The translations under genes and the position numbers were made by a program. The notes below the pieces were generated by a model. It did no database searches. It was not told the origin of the DNA and saw nothing but the letters and a program-made list of their open reading frames with translations. 18,633 nucleotides of DNA, taken from contig CAZIWL010000086.1 of assembly GCA_964542755.1 (NCBI GenBank), positions 1-18,633 on the forward strand, read 5' to 3'. This stretch comes from SKLM01 sp964542755. GTDB taxonomy: Bacteria; Chloroflexota; Anaerolineae; B4-G1. How positions within the stretch are numbered: position 1 is the first letter of the stretch; each line of letters begins with the position of its first letter. This document shows, piece by piece, positions 1 to 7,544 of this stretch.

Positions 1-1
1 C

Positions 2-328
2 ATCCCCGTCAACGACGACTCCAAGGCACTGGACGTCATAGAGGAAGTGGGGCCGGGTGGTCATTACTTGGAGCACGACCACACGTACGACCGGTTCCGG
101 GACCTGATCTGGCAGGGCGAGTTGACCGACCGCCAGAACTTCGAGAACTGGGACCTCGGCGGGCGCAAGACGTTTAAGGATCGCGTCCACGACAAGGTGC
201 TCGAGATCCTGGAGGCGGACACCGAGCCGCTGATGGAAGAGGACATGTACAACGAGCTCCGACGCATCTGCGAGGTGGCCGACGAGCGCCACAAGGATGA
301 GGAGCTGGACTACGAGATGTTCGTGTGA
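2..328 (+). CDS. MttB-family corrinoid-dependent methyltransferase, C-terminal part (5' end outside window)
   Basis: This is the last 108 codons of a gene that enters from the left edge; the frame is open from base 2 and stops at 326-328. The C-terminal signature of the trimethylamine methyltransferase (MttB/COG5598) family is visible: 'ALDVIEEVGPGGHYLEHDHT' followed by an acidic helical tail with 'NWDLGGRKTFKDRVHDK'. Family members transfer a methyl group from trimethylamine, glycine betaine, proline betaine, carnitine or similar quaternary amines to a cobalamin-bearing corrinoid protein. Most bacterial members lack pyrrolysine and act on betaines. The substrate cannot be told because the active-site barrel is off the window. 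No corrinoid protein or RamA-like activator is visible here. The family is clear from the tail alone; the exact member is not. Confidence 0.8.
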   Translation: MPVNDDSKALDVIEEVGPGGHYLEHDHTYDRFRDLIWQGELTDRQNFENWDLGGRKTFKDRVHDKVLEILEADTEPLMEEDMYNELRRICEVADERHKDEELDYEMFV

Positions 329-712
329 GCCTGGCCTCCGGGGCGGGCCGCTTAGGCCACAGTGCCTGACGACCCGCCCTGGGCGATGACCTCGCCCCGA
401 GGGGCTTTGGCCACCCTTGCGGAGGCCTTGGGAGGCTCAAGCAACGCACCTGACATTGGAGGGCTACCAACGGAGCCGCACGGATGCTCGATCGACATCG
501 CCTTACAACGACATAGCGACAACGCAGCCATCAACACGGATGATCCACATCGTTGCCCTACACGGACGCATCAAGGCAGCCGTCAACGACGATCATCGAC
601 AACGCCGTTCAATGCTGCAGATCAACGCGCACATTCAATGAAGGTCGAGAAAGCCCGCGCTCAAGAGCTGTCGTGAGCCTCCGCAAGGGCCTTAATTCGA
701 GTTCGGACGATT
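329..712. other. Intergenic gap without a convincing gene
   Basis: This is the larger part of the 440-bp gap between the methyltransferase and the first hydantoinase-like gene. An open frame at 362-676 encodes a low-complexity peptide with no recognisable domain or ribosome binding site, and I do not call it. The stretch 435-630 is less G+C-rich than its surroundings and contains seven copies of CAACG (starting at 442, 468, 506, 520, 584, 600 and 623) at irregular spacing. I see no tRNA, CRISPR or IS end. Any promoter for the downstream genes should lie near its right end, but I could not identify convincing -35/-10 boxes. Confidence 0.6.
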
Positions 713-744
713 AGCCCCTCTTCTCCTCAGCGAGAAGAGGGGCT
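713..744 (+). terminator. Perfect 13-bp stem-loop, possible terminator or attenuator
   Basis: AGCCCCTCTTCTC (713-725) pairs perfectly with GAGAAGAGGGGCT (732-744) across a six-base loop, CTCAGC. The stem is strong, but no T-run follows on either strand, so it is not a textbook intrinsic terminator. It could end the upstream methyltransferase transcript or act in the leader of the hydantoinase-like gene, whose start codon lies 24 bases beyond the stem. The ribosome binding site at 756-763 is outside the stem. Confidence 0.5.
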
Positions 745-755
745 GCTATGGGTTT

Positions 756-763
756 GGTGAGGT
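756..763 (+). promoter_or_regulatory. Ribosome binding site that decides a TTG start
   Basis: GGTGAGGT lies five bases before the TTG at 769. The only nearby in-frame ATG (748) runs into a TAA after five codons, so TTG 769 is the start. Confidence 0.65.
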
Positions 764-768
764 AAGCC

Positions 769-2787
769 TTGGATAACGATAAGAGCTCAAGGAAACTGGT
801 TCTTGGGATAGACACTGGCGGCACCTACACCGACGGTGTGCTGCTCGACTATGAATCGCGCGAAGTGTTGGCCACTCACAAAAGCTTGACCACCAAGCGC
901 GACTTCGCCATTGGGATCGAGAGGGTGATTGAGGGCATCGCTATCGAGGATCCCGAGGTGATCCGCATGGTGTCCGTTTCAACGACGCTGGCGACCAATG
1001 CCATCGCCGAGGGAAAGGGGAAGCGCGTTGCACTCCTGCTCATCGGGTATGACCCGGAGTTGATCTCGTCCTTCAACATGAGCGGCCGATTCGCGACCCC
1101 CAACTTCTACTACTTCAAGGGCGGTCACGACCTCTACGGCCGAGAGAAGGCGGAGCTCGATCTCAAGGGCATCTTGGACAAGGTCAATCAAGTGAAAGGC
1201 AAGGTGGATGCCATTGCTGTGTCCAGTTACTTCAGCCCTTTGAATCCCGAGCACGAGAATCGTGTGTGTGAGGCTGTGTCTCGAATCTGTGACCTTCCGG
1301 TGGTGCTGGGACACCAGCTCTCGACCCGACTGGGCTCGGTCGAGCGAGCTACGACTGCAGCTCTGAATGCCTCCCTCCTGGCTGTACTCCAGGACTTCGT
1401 CATCGCCGTGCGCCGTGCGATGGAGCATCGTGAGATCGAAGCTCCCCTCATGATGGTCCGTGGCGACGGGACCTTGATGAGCGATGAGTTCGCCTCGCGA
1501 ACGCCCGTGGAGACCATTCACTCCGGGCCCGCAGCCAGCGCCATCGGCGGACGCTTCCTTTCTGGCCTCGACGATGCTCTGGTGTTGGACGTCGGTGGGA
1601 CAACCACAGATCTGGCGCTCATCGAGGCGGGCGAGGTGACAGTCAGCGACGAGGGTGCTACGGTCGGGGACTATGAGACAGCCGTGAGCGCCGCCGACCT
1701 TTTCTCTGTGGCGCTTGGTGGCGACAGTCACATCACGCTGGGGAGGGAGGGCCACTTGATGCTCGGGCCCGAGCGGGTGCTGCCCCTATCTCACCTTGCG
1801 GCTGATCATTCCGGTGTCAAGAACCGTCTCCGGGCCCTCTCTCGTCGCGCCTGGGCCGAGGCTAGCCCCGACTGGTTGGAGTACTGGTATCTGCTGCGAG
1901 AGCCGGGGGACGAGACCGTGCTGGACTCTTCCCATGCAAGGAAGCTGGTGGCCTTTCTGCGCAGCGGACCGAAGCCAGTGCCCGAGATCGTTGAGCACCT
2001 GGACGTGCTCCACATTGCGCAGATCGGTGCCGAAGAGCTGTGGCGGCAGGAGATCCTGGGCAAGTCTGGGCTGACCCCTACGGATTTGCTCCATGTGGAG
2101 AGTCGGTATGCTCCCTGGGAGGTTGAGGCAGCCGACCTGGCTCTTCAGATCTTCTCTCACTACCAGTTCAAGGAGCCCGATGAGATCCGAGAGGGCGTCT
2201 GGCGCCGGGCGGTGGAGATGATTGTCCACGCCGTCGTCACCTTCCTGAGTAAGCAGACGCTGACGCCTCCCACAAAGACACGCCGCGAGGGGGAGGACAA
2301 CATTGGGCGCTGGTTTTTCTACCATAGCATATACGGCACGCATCCCCATCTGGAGACGCTGTTCCGCCTTCGGGAGCCCATTGTTGGCATCGGGGCGCCC
2401 GCCGAGTTCTTCTTGGAGAAGGTGGCTCAGGTGTTCGACGCCGAGTTGGTCCTCTCGGAACACCACGCGGTGGCCAATGCCCTGGGCGCGGTGGCCGGCA
2501 GTGTCATGGTGGTGGAGGAGGTCCTGGTTTATCCACGCCTGGACCAATCGGGGCTGGAGGTGATGGGCTACTACGTTCAGACCAGTGAGGATCGGAAGGA
2601 TTTCGACGAGGAAGAGCTAGACGCGTCCCTCGCGTACGCTAAGGAGCTGGCCCACGAGCGGGCGCTTTCGGCCGCTGTACGGTCTGGTGCCGATAATCCT
2701 GAGGTCATCGTCACTATGGAAACCGAGGGGCTGGACACGTATCGCATCCGGGCCAAGGCGATGGGCAATCCCAGATTGGCGAGATAA
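769..2787 (+). CDS. Hydantoinase/oxoprolinase-family (HyuA-like) ASKHA protein 1
   Basis: This 672-residue protein has the N-terminal hydantoinase/oxoprolinase domain with phosphate loop DTGGTYTD (residues 15-22). A second ASKHA phosphate motif, DVGGTTTD, sits at 274-281, and a C-terminal 'AVANALGAVAGSV' adenosine-side motif lies near 567. The length fits HyuA-type single subunits. Known relatives are ATP-dependent hydantoinases, 5-oxoprolinases and acetone carboxylase subunits, usually paired with a HyuB subunit; none is present here. Residues 385-445 form a helical, winged-helix-like insert ending in LTPTDLLH, which recurs in the paralogue at 5245-7212. It has only two cysteines (167, 174) and no Fe-S motif, so it is not a RamA-type activase. 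The likely role is ATP-driven ring opening or activation of a small substrate in the cytoplasm; the substrate is unknown. The next gene, a GntR regulator, begins 113 bases downstream. The family is certain, the reaction is not. Confidence 0.85.
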   Translation: MDNDKSSRKLVLGIDTGGTYTDGVLLDYESREVLATHKSLTTKRDFAIGIERVIEGIAIEDPEVIRMVSVSTTLATNAIAEGKGKRVALLLIGYDPELISSFNMSGRFATPNFYYFKGGHDLYGREKAELDLKGILDKVNQVKGKVDAIAVSSYFSPLNPEHENRVCEAVSRICDLPVVLGHQLSTRLGSVERATTAALNASLLAVLQDFVIAVRRAMEHREIEAPLMMVRGDGTLMSDEFASRTPVETIHSGPAASAIGGRFLSGLDDALVLDVGGTTTDLALIEAGEVTVSDEGATVGDYETAVSAADLFSVALGGDSHITLGREGHLMLGPERVLPLSHLAADHSGVKNRLRALSRRAWAEASPDWLEYWYLLREPGDETVLDSSHARKLVAFLRSGPKPVPEIVEHLDVLHIAQIGAEELWRQEILGKSGLTPTDLLHVESRYAPWEVEAADLALQIFSHYQFKEPDEIREGVWRRAVEMIVHAVVTFLSKQTLTPPTKTRREGEDNIGRWFFYHSIYGTHPHLETLFRLREPIVGIGAPAEFFLEKVAQVFDAELVLSEHHAVANALGAVAGSVMVVEEVLVYPRLDQSGLEVMGYYVQTSEDRKDFDEEELDASLAYAKELAHERALSAAVRSGADNPEVIVTMETEGLDTYRIRAKAMGNPRLAR

Positions 2788-2888
2788 GTCCGGCGGCGAC
2801 CGGAGGGGCGGAGTCGAGGAACACCCACCAGGCCACGATTCTCATACTCGCCAGTGGGGAGGGCGCCTCGAATCATGGATAAGTACAA

Positions 2889-2894
2889 GGGAGG
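2889..2894 (+). promoter_or_regulatory. Ribosome binding site fixing the GntR start
   Basis: GGGAGG lies six bases before ATG 2901. An in-frame TTG at 2895 overlaps this spacer and would sit directly on the site, so ATG 2901 is preferred. Confidence 0.75.
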
Positions 2895-2900
2895 TTGGGA

Positions 2901-3560
2901 ATGGAATTGGTGCGGGTTGACACGCAGCGCGCCTATGATTTGATCTGGGAGCAGATCACCACCTTGGAGTTGGCTCCGGGCGCGCCGATAAATGAGCAGG
3001 AGCTGGCCGAATCCTTGGATATGGGCACCGTGCCCGTCCGCGAGGCACTGAAATGGTTGGCTCACGAGAATCTGGTCCAGGTCACGGAGCGCCACGGTAT
3101 CTACGTCGCTGGCGTCAACACCGACGATCTGCAGCAATTGAGTGAGATGCGCCTTTCGCTGGAGTCGCTCAGTGCACGCCTGGCCGCGGAGCGGGCTGTT
3201 GCCGACGACCTCGTTGTCCTGGAGGCCCTTCGCAAGGAGCAAGAGGCCTTCACGGCGGAGGAAGGTCGTCTTCTCTTTGACATGGACCACCGTTTCCACC
3301 AGGCCGTCGCCAAGGCGGCCCATAATCGATACCTGGCGCAGACTCTTGACCGGCTTTTCGGTCTCTCACGGCGTCTATGGTGCCTCGTCCTGCCTCATCT
3401 CGAGACCCTCTCCTCGAGCGTGGAGATGCACGTGAACTTGGTCGGGGCCATCGAGAGCGGCGACGCTGACCGTGCCGAGGAGATCATGCACGAGCACGTG
3501 AAAGAGTTCTACGACGAGGTCCGTGAGATCATCGAGGTGCAGGAAGCACAAGCCACCTGA
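2901..3560 (+). CDS. GntR-family transcriptional regulator, FadR/FCD subfamily
   Basis: This 219-residue cytoplasmic DNA-binding regulator has an N-terminal winged helix (about residues 5-70) with the GntR pattern 'ELAESLDMGTVPVREALKWL'; the recognition helix is around 43-53. The C-terminal FCD ligand-binding domain (about 75-210) shows the usual metal-site residues D129, H133 (DxxFH), H177 and H199. FCD regulators usually repress a neighbouring catabolic or transport operon and release on binding an organic acid or metal-bound ligand. Its place between the HyuA-like gene and the transporter suggests it controls both. A perfect 12-bp palindrome at 3704-3715, just before the transporter, is a candidate operator. 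Length and domain order are normal for the family, so the family call is firm. The ligand cannot be read from sequence. Confidence 0.92.
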   Translation: MELVRVDTQRAYDLIWEQITTLELAPGAPINEQELAESLDMGTVPVREALKWLAHENLVQVTERHGIYVAGVNTDDLQQLSEMRLSLESLSARLAAERAVADDLVVLEALRKEQEAFTAEEGRLLFDMDHRFHQAVAKAAHNRYLAQTLDRLFGLSRRLWCLVLPHLETLSSSVEMHVNLVGAIESGDADRAEEIMHEHVKEFYDEVREIIEVQEAQAT

Positions 3561-3703
3561 CAGCGGAGCGAGCTGAAGGGGACTGACTTGGGCCGGGACA
3601 CGGCTCGCTTGTGCTCACGGTGGGCTCGCCTCCCGCCCACCGTCGAAGGGCCGCTGGATGATCTGATCGCCAGGGGCTTTGGGCGACGAGACATCTGACG
3701 CAC

Positions 3704-3715
3704 AGGTGCGCACCT
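3704..3715. promoter_or_regulatory. 12-bp perfect palindrome, candidate operator
   Basis: AGGTGCGCACCT is a perfect dyad 18 bases upstream of the transporter start codon. Its position downstream of a GntR/FCD gene and just before a transporter gene fits an autoregulatory or operon operator. I found no second copy before the other genes of the locus, so this is inference from symmetry and place only. Confidence 0.35.
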
Positions 3716-3733
3716 AACTGGGAATGGACAGCT

Positions 3734-4693
3734 ATGGCTAACGAAGTTGATGTGAGCGACGCCGCGTTCGGGCTTCAGGGCGCATCCGGTGAGCGCGATG
3801 TAGTGGGCTACCTCGCAGTCCTCTTGGCGACGGCTTGTTGGGGGACCTCTGGGATCTGGGTGGAGTTCGTCGTGGACGCAGCGGGGGTCGCTGCTCTCCC
3901 TCTGGCGTTCTGGCGGGACCTGACGACGTTCTTGGTGCTCTTCCTTGGGCTGCGGCTTCTCCATCCCGCTTGGCTGCAGGTCCGACGACAAGACTTGAGA
4001 TGGCTTATTGGCCTGGGCGGAAGCCTGGGCATCTTTCACGTCTTCTGGAACCTGGGCGTGCTACTCAACGGCCCGGCAGTTGCGACGGTGCAACAGGCCG
4101 CTATGCCGGCCATTGTAGCCATTGTGGCGTCGCTGATCTGGAGCGAGCCGCTGACGCTTCGGAAGGTCCTCGCCATCATGCTCACCTTTGTCGGTACCGT
4201 CCTCGTCTCCGGTGTGGATGTGCTGGGGCGGGCGGAGCTGAGTCTGAGTGGATTCCTCGTGGGATTGGGCATCCCCATCGCCTACGCAGGATGGAACCTA
4301 TTCGGGAAGCGGGTGCGGGGCGACTACAACCCGGTCACTACGCTGACCTATGGGTTTGGCTTCGGCGCGCTGGTGCTCCTCCCCTTCCAGTTCTTCATCC
4401 CTCAGCCCTGGCCAATCTCCCTGGATGCCGCTCTCTCTTTCGCTGGGCTGATCTCTGTCGCCACGATCCTGGCCTTCGTCTCGTACACCTTCGCTCTGGG
4501 ACGGCTCCAGGCCAGCGTGGCCAGCATCCTCGCCATGGCGGAGATCCCCATTGTGGCGGTCTATGCCTATGTCCTCCTGGGCGACACGCTGTCCATCGAT
4601 CAGGCTATCGGCGCGGCATTGGTCGTCGCGGGAGTCGTCATCTTGTCCTGGCCCAGGCGCCGCGGGAAGCCCCGCAAAGTGGCTGAGTCCTAG
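3734..4693 (+). CDS. EamA/DMT-superfamily transporter
   Basis: This 319-residue inner-membrane protein has about ten hydrophobic segments arranged as two EamA repeats, roughly residues 20-155 and 172-308. Typical features are the GTSG-type first helix ('ATACWGTSGIWVEF'), a first repeat ending in a helix with TFVGTVLVSG, and the second-repeat end 'ASILAMAEIPIVAVYAYVLL' followed by a helix ending GVVILSW. The C-terminus is basic, as expected for a cytoplasmic tail. DMT carriers usually export or import amino acids, nucleosides or other small metabolites by ion coupling. Here it would move the substrate or product of the hydantoinase-like proteins, which is inference from neighbourhood. Start ATG 3734 has a weak purine-rich site (GGGAATGGA, 3720-3728). 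The next gene starts 23 bases after its stop, so the two are probably cotranscribed. Confidence 0.9.
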   Translation: MANEVDVSDAAFGLQGASGERDVVGYLAVLLATACWGTSGIWVEFVVDAAGVAALPLAFWRDLTTFLVLFLGLRLLHPAWLQVRRQDLRWLIGLGGSLGIFHVFWNLGVLLNGPAVATVQQAAMPAIVAIVASLIWSEPLTLRKVLAIMLTFVGTVLVSGVDVLGRAELSLSGFLVGLGIPIAYAGWNLFGKRVRGDYNPVTTLTYGFGFGALVLLPFQFFIPQPWPISLDAALSFAGLISVATILAFVSYTFALGRLQASVASILAMAEIPIVAVYAYVLLGDTLSIDQAIGAALVVAGVVILSWPRRRGKPRKVAES

Positions 4694-4716
4694 ATTCAGG
4701 TTAAGGGGAGGCGGAG

Positions 4717-5190
4717 ATGGTGACCAAGACACTGCCCATGGAGTTGCTGGAGCAGCAGGGTGTGTCCTACGAGGTGCACAAGCACGACGAGGCCCAGTAC
4801 ACGGCCGAAGGGGTCGCCGAGGACGTTGGACTGCCCGTCGAGCGGGTGCTGAAGGCTATGCTCGTCCGCTGCGACGGGAGCTGGTTCGTGCTGGTGGTGG
4901 TGCCTGGCGACCTAAGACTGAACCTCGAGAAAGTCCAGAAGGCCGTGGGCGCCGGCAGGGTGAACCTGGCCTCGAGACAGGAGGTCGAACGGATCACCGG
5001 CTACACCGTCGGCGCCGTCTCGGTGATGGGGTTCCGGCAAGGTGGGGTGCTGACCTTCGTCGACCAACGGGTGTTGGAGATGGAGCGGGTCTTGATCAGC
5101 TCAGGCCGCCCCGATGCAGGATTGGTGTTGTCGTCAGAGGATATGGTATTGGCGATTGAGGGGGCCCAGCTGGGAGACTTCTCCGAGTAG
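4717..5190 (+). CDS. YbaK/EbsC-family aminoacyl-tRNA deacylase-like protein
   Basis: This 157-residue single-domain member of the prolyl-tRNA editing (INS) superfamily is close to the usual 150-160 residues. Family members hydrolyse mischarged tRNAs such as Cys-tRNA(Pro) in the cytoplasm. The invariant lysine is present as K46 in 'PVERVLKAMLV', and a GxxxGxxS loop is seen at 95-105 ('GYTVGAVSVMG'). In canonical YbaK the loop reads GxxSPxG; here the proline is replaced by valine (V103). This may mean a divergent or different substrate, so the name should be read as a family call only. A strong ribosome binding site, AGGGGAGG (4704-4711), lies five bases before ATG 4717. Its place between a transporter and a HyuA-like gene is unusual for tRNA editing and could mean an amino-acid-related substrate. 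It ends 54 bases before the second HyuA-like gene. Confidence 0.85.
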   Translation: MVTKTLPMELLEQQGVSYEVHKHDEAQYTAEGVAEDVGLPVERVLKAMLVRCDGSWFVLVVVPGDLRLNLEKVQKAVGAGRVNLASRQEVERITGYTVGAVSVMGFRQGGVLTFVDQRVLEMERVLISSGRPDAGLVLSSEDMVLAIEGAQLGDFSE

Positions 5191-5244
5191 TCGGGTCGCG
5201 AACTGGCGCTGGAAAGACGGTCTTGTGTTGGGAAAGGGTGGGGC

Positions 5245-7212
5245 ATGAACGTTGTTCTGGGAATCGATACGGGGGGAACGTATACCGACGCGGCTCTGGT
5301 CGATCACGATTCGGGGGGTGTGCTCGCTGGTGCCAAGGCGCTCACGACTCGTCACGATCTTGCCATCGGTATCGAGCAGGCCGTCAGAGCGGTCATGAGT
5401 CGCGAGGCGGTGCTGGCGGAGGACGTCCGTCTCGTCGCTCTCTCCACAACCCTGGCTACGAATGCCATCGTCGAGGGACAGGGCCGGTCTGTCGGGCTCT
5501 TACTGATTGGCTATGATCCAGATCTGGTCCGCCAGTACGATCTTGAGCGAGAGTTGGCGACGCAGCGCTTTGCTTACGTTCGCGGAGGGCACAACGTGGT
5601 CGGCGAGGCGCAGGAGCCTCTAGACGAAGATGCGGCCCGGGAGACCATCCTGTCATGGCGGGACGAGGTCGAGGGGTTTGCCATATCGGGCTTCTTCGGC
5701 GTCTACAACCCTGCTCACGAGCTGCGGGTCAAGGAGCTCGTGCAGTCGCTCACGGGTCTTCCCGTGACGTGCGGTCACGAACTGACCTCCCGGCTGGATT
5801 CGGTTCGACGCGCTACGACCGCAGCCCTCAACGCCCAGCTGATCCCGCTTCTCCACGACCTAATCGCCACCGTTCGCCGCGCGCTCGACCGGATGGGCAT
5901 CGCTGCGCCGCTGATGGTGGTCAAGGGCGACGGCTCCCTGGTCCGCGCGCCCTGGGCCATGGAACGCCCCATCGAGACGATCCTCTCGGGACCCGCGGCG
6001 AGTGTCGTGGGGGCTTGGCATCTGGCCGGGCGACGTGACGTATGGACCGTAGATGTGGGCGGCACCACGACCGATATCGCGGCACTGGACGGGGGCCGGC
6101 CGCGCCGGAGTCCCCGCGGGGCCAGCGTGGGAGGCTGGCGCACCATGGTGGAGGCTGCGGACGTTCACACCGTGGGGTTGGGCGGCGATAGTCGGGTTTG
6201 CCTGAACGGATCCGATCTCCTCATCGGGCCACAGCGGGTGATTCCCCTCTCTCTGCTGGCTCACGAATACCCCGCCACCCTGGAGAAGCTTAGGCTCCTG
6301 GAGCAGGAAAAGAAAAGCGGGCGGTCGAGCGAGTTCATCGTCCGCCAAAGGAAGGCTCTGCCTGGTCTTTCTGCGGAGAAACGCGCGCTGTTGAACAGTC
6401 TCCGTGATGGTCCGAGGGCCCTCACGGAGTTGGCTGCCGAGAGCCCCCTGGCGTCCCAGTGGGTCCGGTCCCTCGAGACCCGACAGATCGTCCTACGCGC
6501 CGCGTTCACGCCCACCGATGCGCTCCACGCCTTGGGACGAATCAGGTTCTGGAACGGCGAGGCTGCGCTCATTGGGGCCCGGATGCTCGCCAGAGAGAAC
6601 GGCGCTCGTGTGGAGGAGTTCTGCGCCCGAGTCATCGATGGTGTCTCGGACCGCGTCTCACAGGCCCTCGTCACGAAGGTGCTCAGCGACGAGGGATCGT
6701 CGCCCGACTGGGACTCCGAACCGTCGGCCATGGCCCTATTGCGGAGGGCGCTGGGAAAGTCTGAGGGGTCGGACCTGGCGTGCGACGTCAAGCTTCAGCG
6801 CCCTGTCGTGGCGATCGGAGCGCCCGTCGAGGCCTACATGCCGCGGGTGGCGGATCAATTGAGTACTGAACTGGTCATCCCCTCCCACGCCGAGGTGGCG
6901 AACGCGGTTGGGGCGGTGACGGGCAGTGTCGTCCAGCAGATCCTTGTCAACATCCAGCCGCTTGGCAATGATACGTTCCGCGTCCACCTGCCAGGCGGCG
7001 TGCGCGACTTTTCGACGCTGACGGAAGGCGTTCGGCACGCCGAGGATGCGATGACGGCGCTCGTGAAGAGGATGGCCCAGGAGGCAGGCGCGGAGCAGGT
7101 GGACGTTTGGGTCGAGCGGGAGGACAAGACCGCGCCCGTGCTGGGCAATCGCATCTATCTAGGCACGGAGATGCGCTTCACGGCGGCAGGAAGGCCAAGC
7201 CTGGCCGCGTGA
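5245..7212 (+). CDS. Hydantoinase/oxoprolinase-family (HyuA-like) ASKHA protein 2
   Basis: This 655-residue protein is a divergent paralogue of the product of 769-2787, with the same order of motifs. DTGGTYTD is at residues 8-15, STTLATNAIVEG at 67-78, DVGGTTTD at 270-277, a helical insert at about 375-430 ends in FTPTDALH, and 'AEVANAVGAVTGSV' lies near 549-562. The insert (ALLNSLRDGPRALTELAAES, then a second helix and a short strand pair) looks like a winged helix buried in the ASKHA fold. No HyuB gene follows; the next gene is MscL on the opposite strand. ATP-dependent hydrolysis or activation of a cyclic amide or similar small molecule is the family role, and the actual reaction is unknown. 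Start ATG 5245 follows a G-rich site (GGGAAAGGGTGGGG, 5230-5243). Two paralogues in one locus may form a heteromer or act on successive substrates. Confidence 0.85.
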   Translation: MNVVLGIDTGGTYTDAALVDHDSGGVLAGAKALTTRHDLAIGIEQAVRAVMSREAVLAEDVRLVALSTTLATNAIVEGQGRSVGLLLIGYDPDLVRQYDLERELATQRFAYVRGGHNVVGEAQEPLDEDAARETILSWRDEVEGFAISGFFGVYNPAHELRVKELVQSLTGLPVTCGHELTSRLDSVRRATTAALNAQLIPLLHDLIATVRRALDRMGIAAPLMVVKGDGSLVRAPWAMERPIETILSGPAASVVGAWHLAGRRDVWTVDVGGTTTDIAALDGGRPRRSPRGASVGGWRTMVEAADVHTVGLGGDSRVCLNGSDLLIGPQRVIPLSLLAHEYPATLEKLRLLEQEKKSGRSSEFIVRQRKALPGLSAEKRALLNSLRDGPRALTELAAESPLASQWVRSLETRQIVLRAAFTPTDALHALGRIRFWNGEAALIGARMLARENGARVEEFCARVIDGVSDRVSQALVTKVLSDEGSSPDWDSEPSAMALLRRALGKSEGSDLACDVKLQRPVVAIGAPVEAYMPRVADQLSTELVIPSHAEVANAVGAVTGSVVQQILVNIQPLGNDTFRVHLPGGVRDFSTLTEGVRHAEDAMTALVKRMAQEAGAEQVDVWVEREDKTAPVLGNRIYLGTEMRFTAAGRPSLAA

Positions 7213-7544
7213 CCCGCACTGCCGCAAAGAGGGACCAAGGCATCTGACGAAGACGCTCGGGGACGCGTACGCGACCCCTTCCGTGCACGCTACTCGCTGG
7301 GAGCCATTCTCAACGCCGGGGTCCCGCGCGTTCTGCTGGGTATCCCGGCGGACCAATCTCCACGAGCCGAGAACCGCGTCCAGTCGTTGGTCTACCCTGT
7401 CTTGCCGCTGGGAGTAGACCCGACTACGATGTTTCCTTCCTGCCCCCTCTGCCTCAGCTGCTCTAGACCGGTCGGCTGACGACAGGGAACCGGGCTCCAA
7501 CCAGAATCAGCTGGGTTGGACGCTAGAGACGGGTCGAACGCGCC
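7213..7544. other. Convergent intergenic gap
   Basis: This is the space between two converging genes, the second HyuA-like gene (plus) and mscL (minus). I see no gene in it. The only structure of note is an imperfect hairpin at 7496-7520. The open frame on the minus strand at 7159-7500 overlaps the HyuA-like gene and resembles no known protein. Confidence 0.6.
7496..7520. terminator. Imperfect hairpin between converging genes, possible terminator
   Basis: TCCAACCAG (7496-7504) pairs with CTGGGTTGGA (7511-7520), with one bulged G and a six-base loop. It sits 24 bases beyond the stop of mscL and within the tail region of both converging transcripts. No T-run follows on either strand, so termination is only suggested by position. 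Confidence 0.3.

Noticed and set aside
435..630. Seven CAACG copies that might be a repeat array or iterons
   Set aside because: Spacing is irregular (14 to 64 bases) and flanking bases are not conserved, so neither a CRISPR nor an iteron array is supported.
362..676. Open frame of 104 codons in the first intergenic gap
   Set aside because: GTG start without a ribosome binding site, low-complexity translation and no recognisable motif.
979..2547. Two long minus-strand frames (979-1755 and 1786-2547)
   Set aside because: Both are antisense to the first HyuA-like gene and have His/Gln/Arg-rich, domain-free translations typical of shadow frames.
769..7212. A standard hydantoinase or 5-oxoprolinase operon
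   Set aside because: No HyuB/oxoprolinase B gene is present, and both A-type proteins carry an unusual insert, so a specific enzyme name is not justified.
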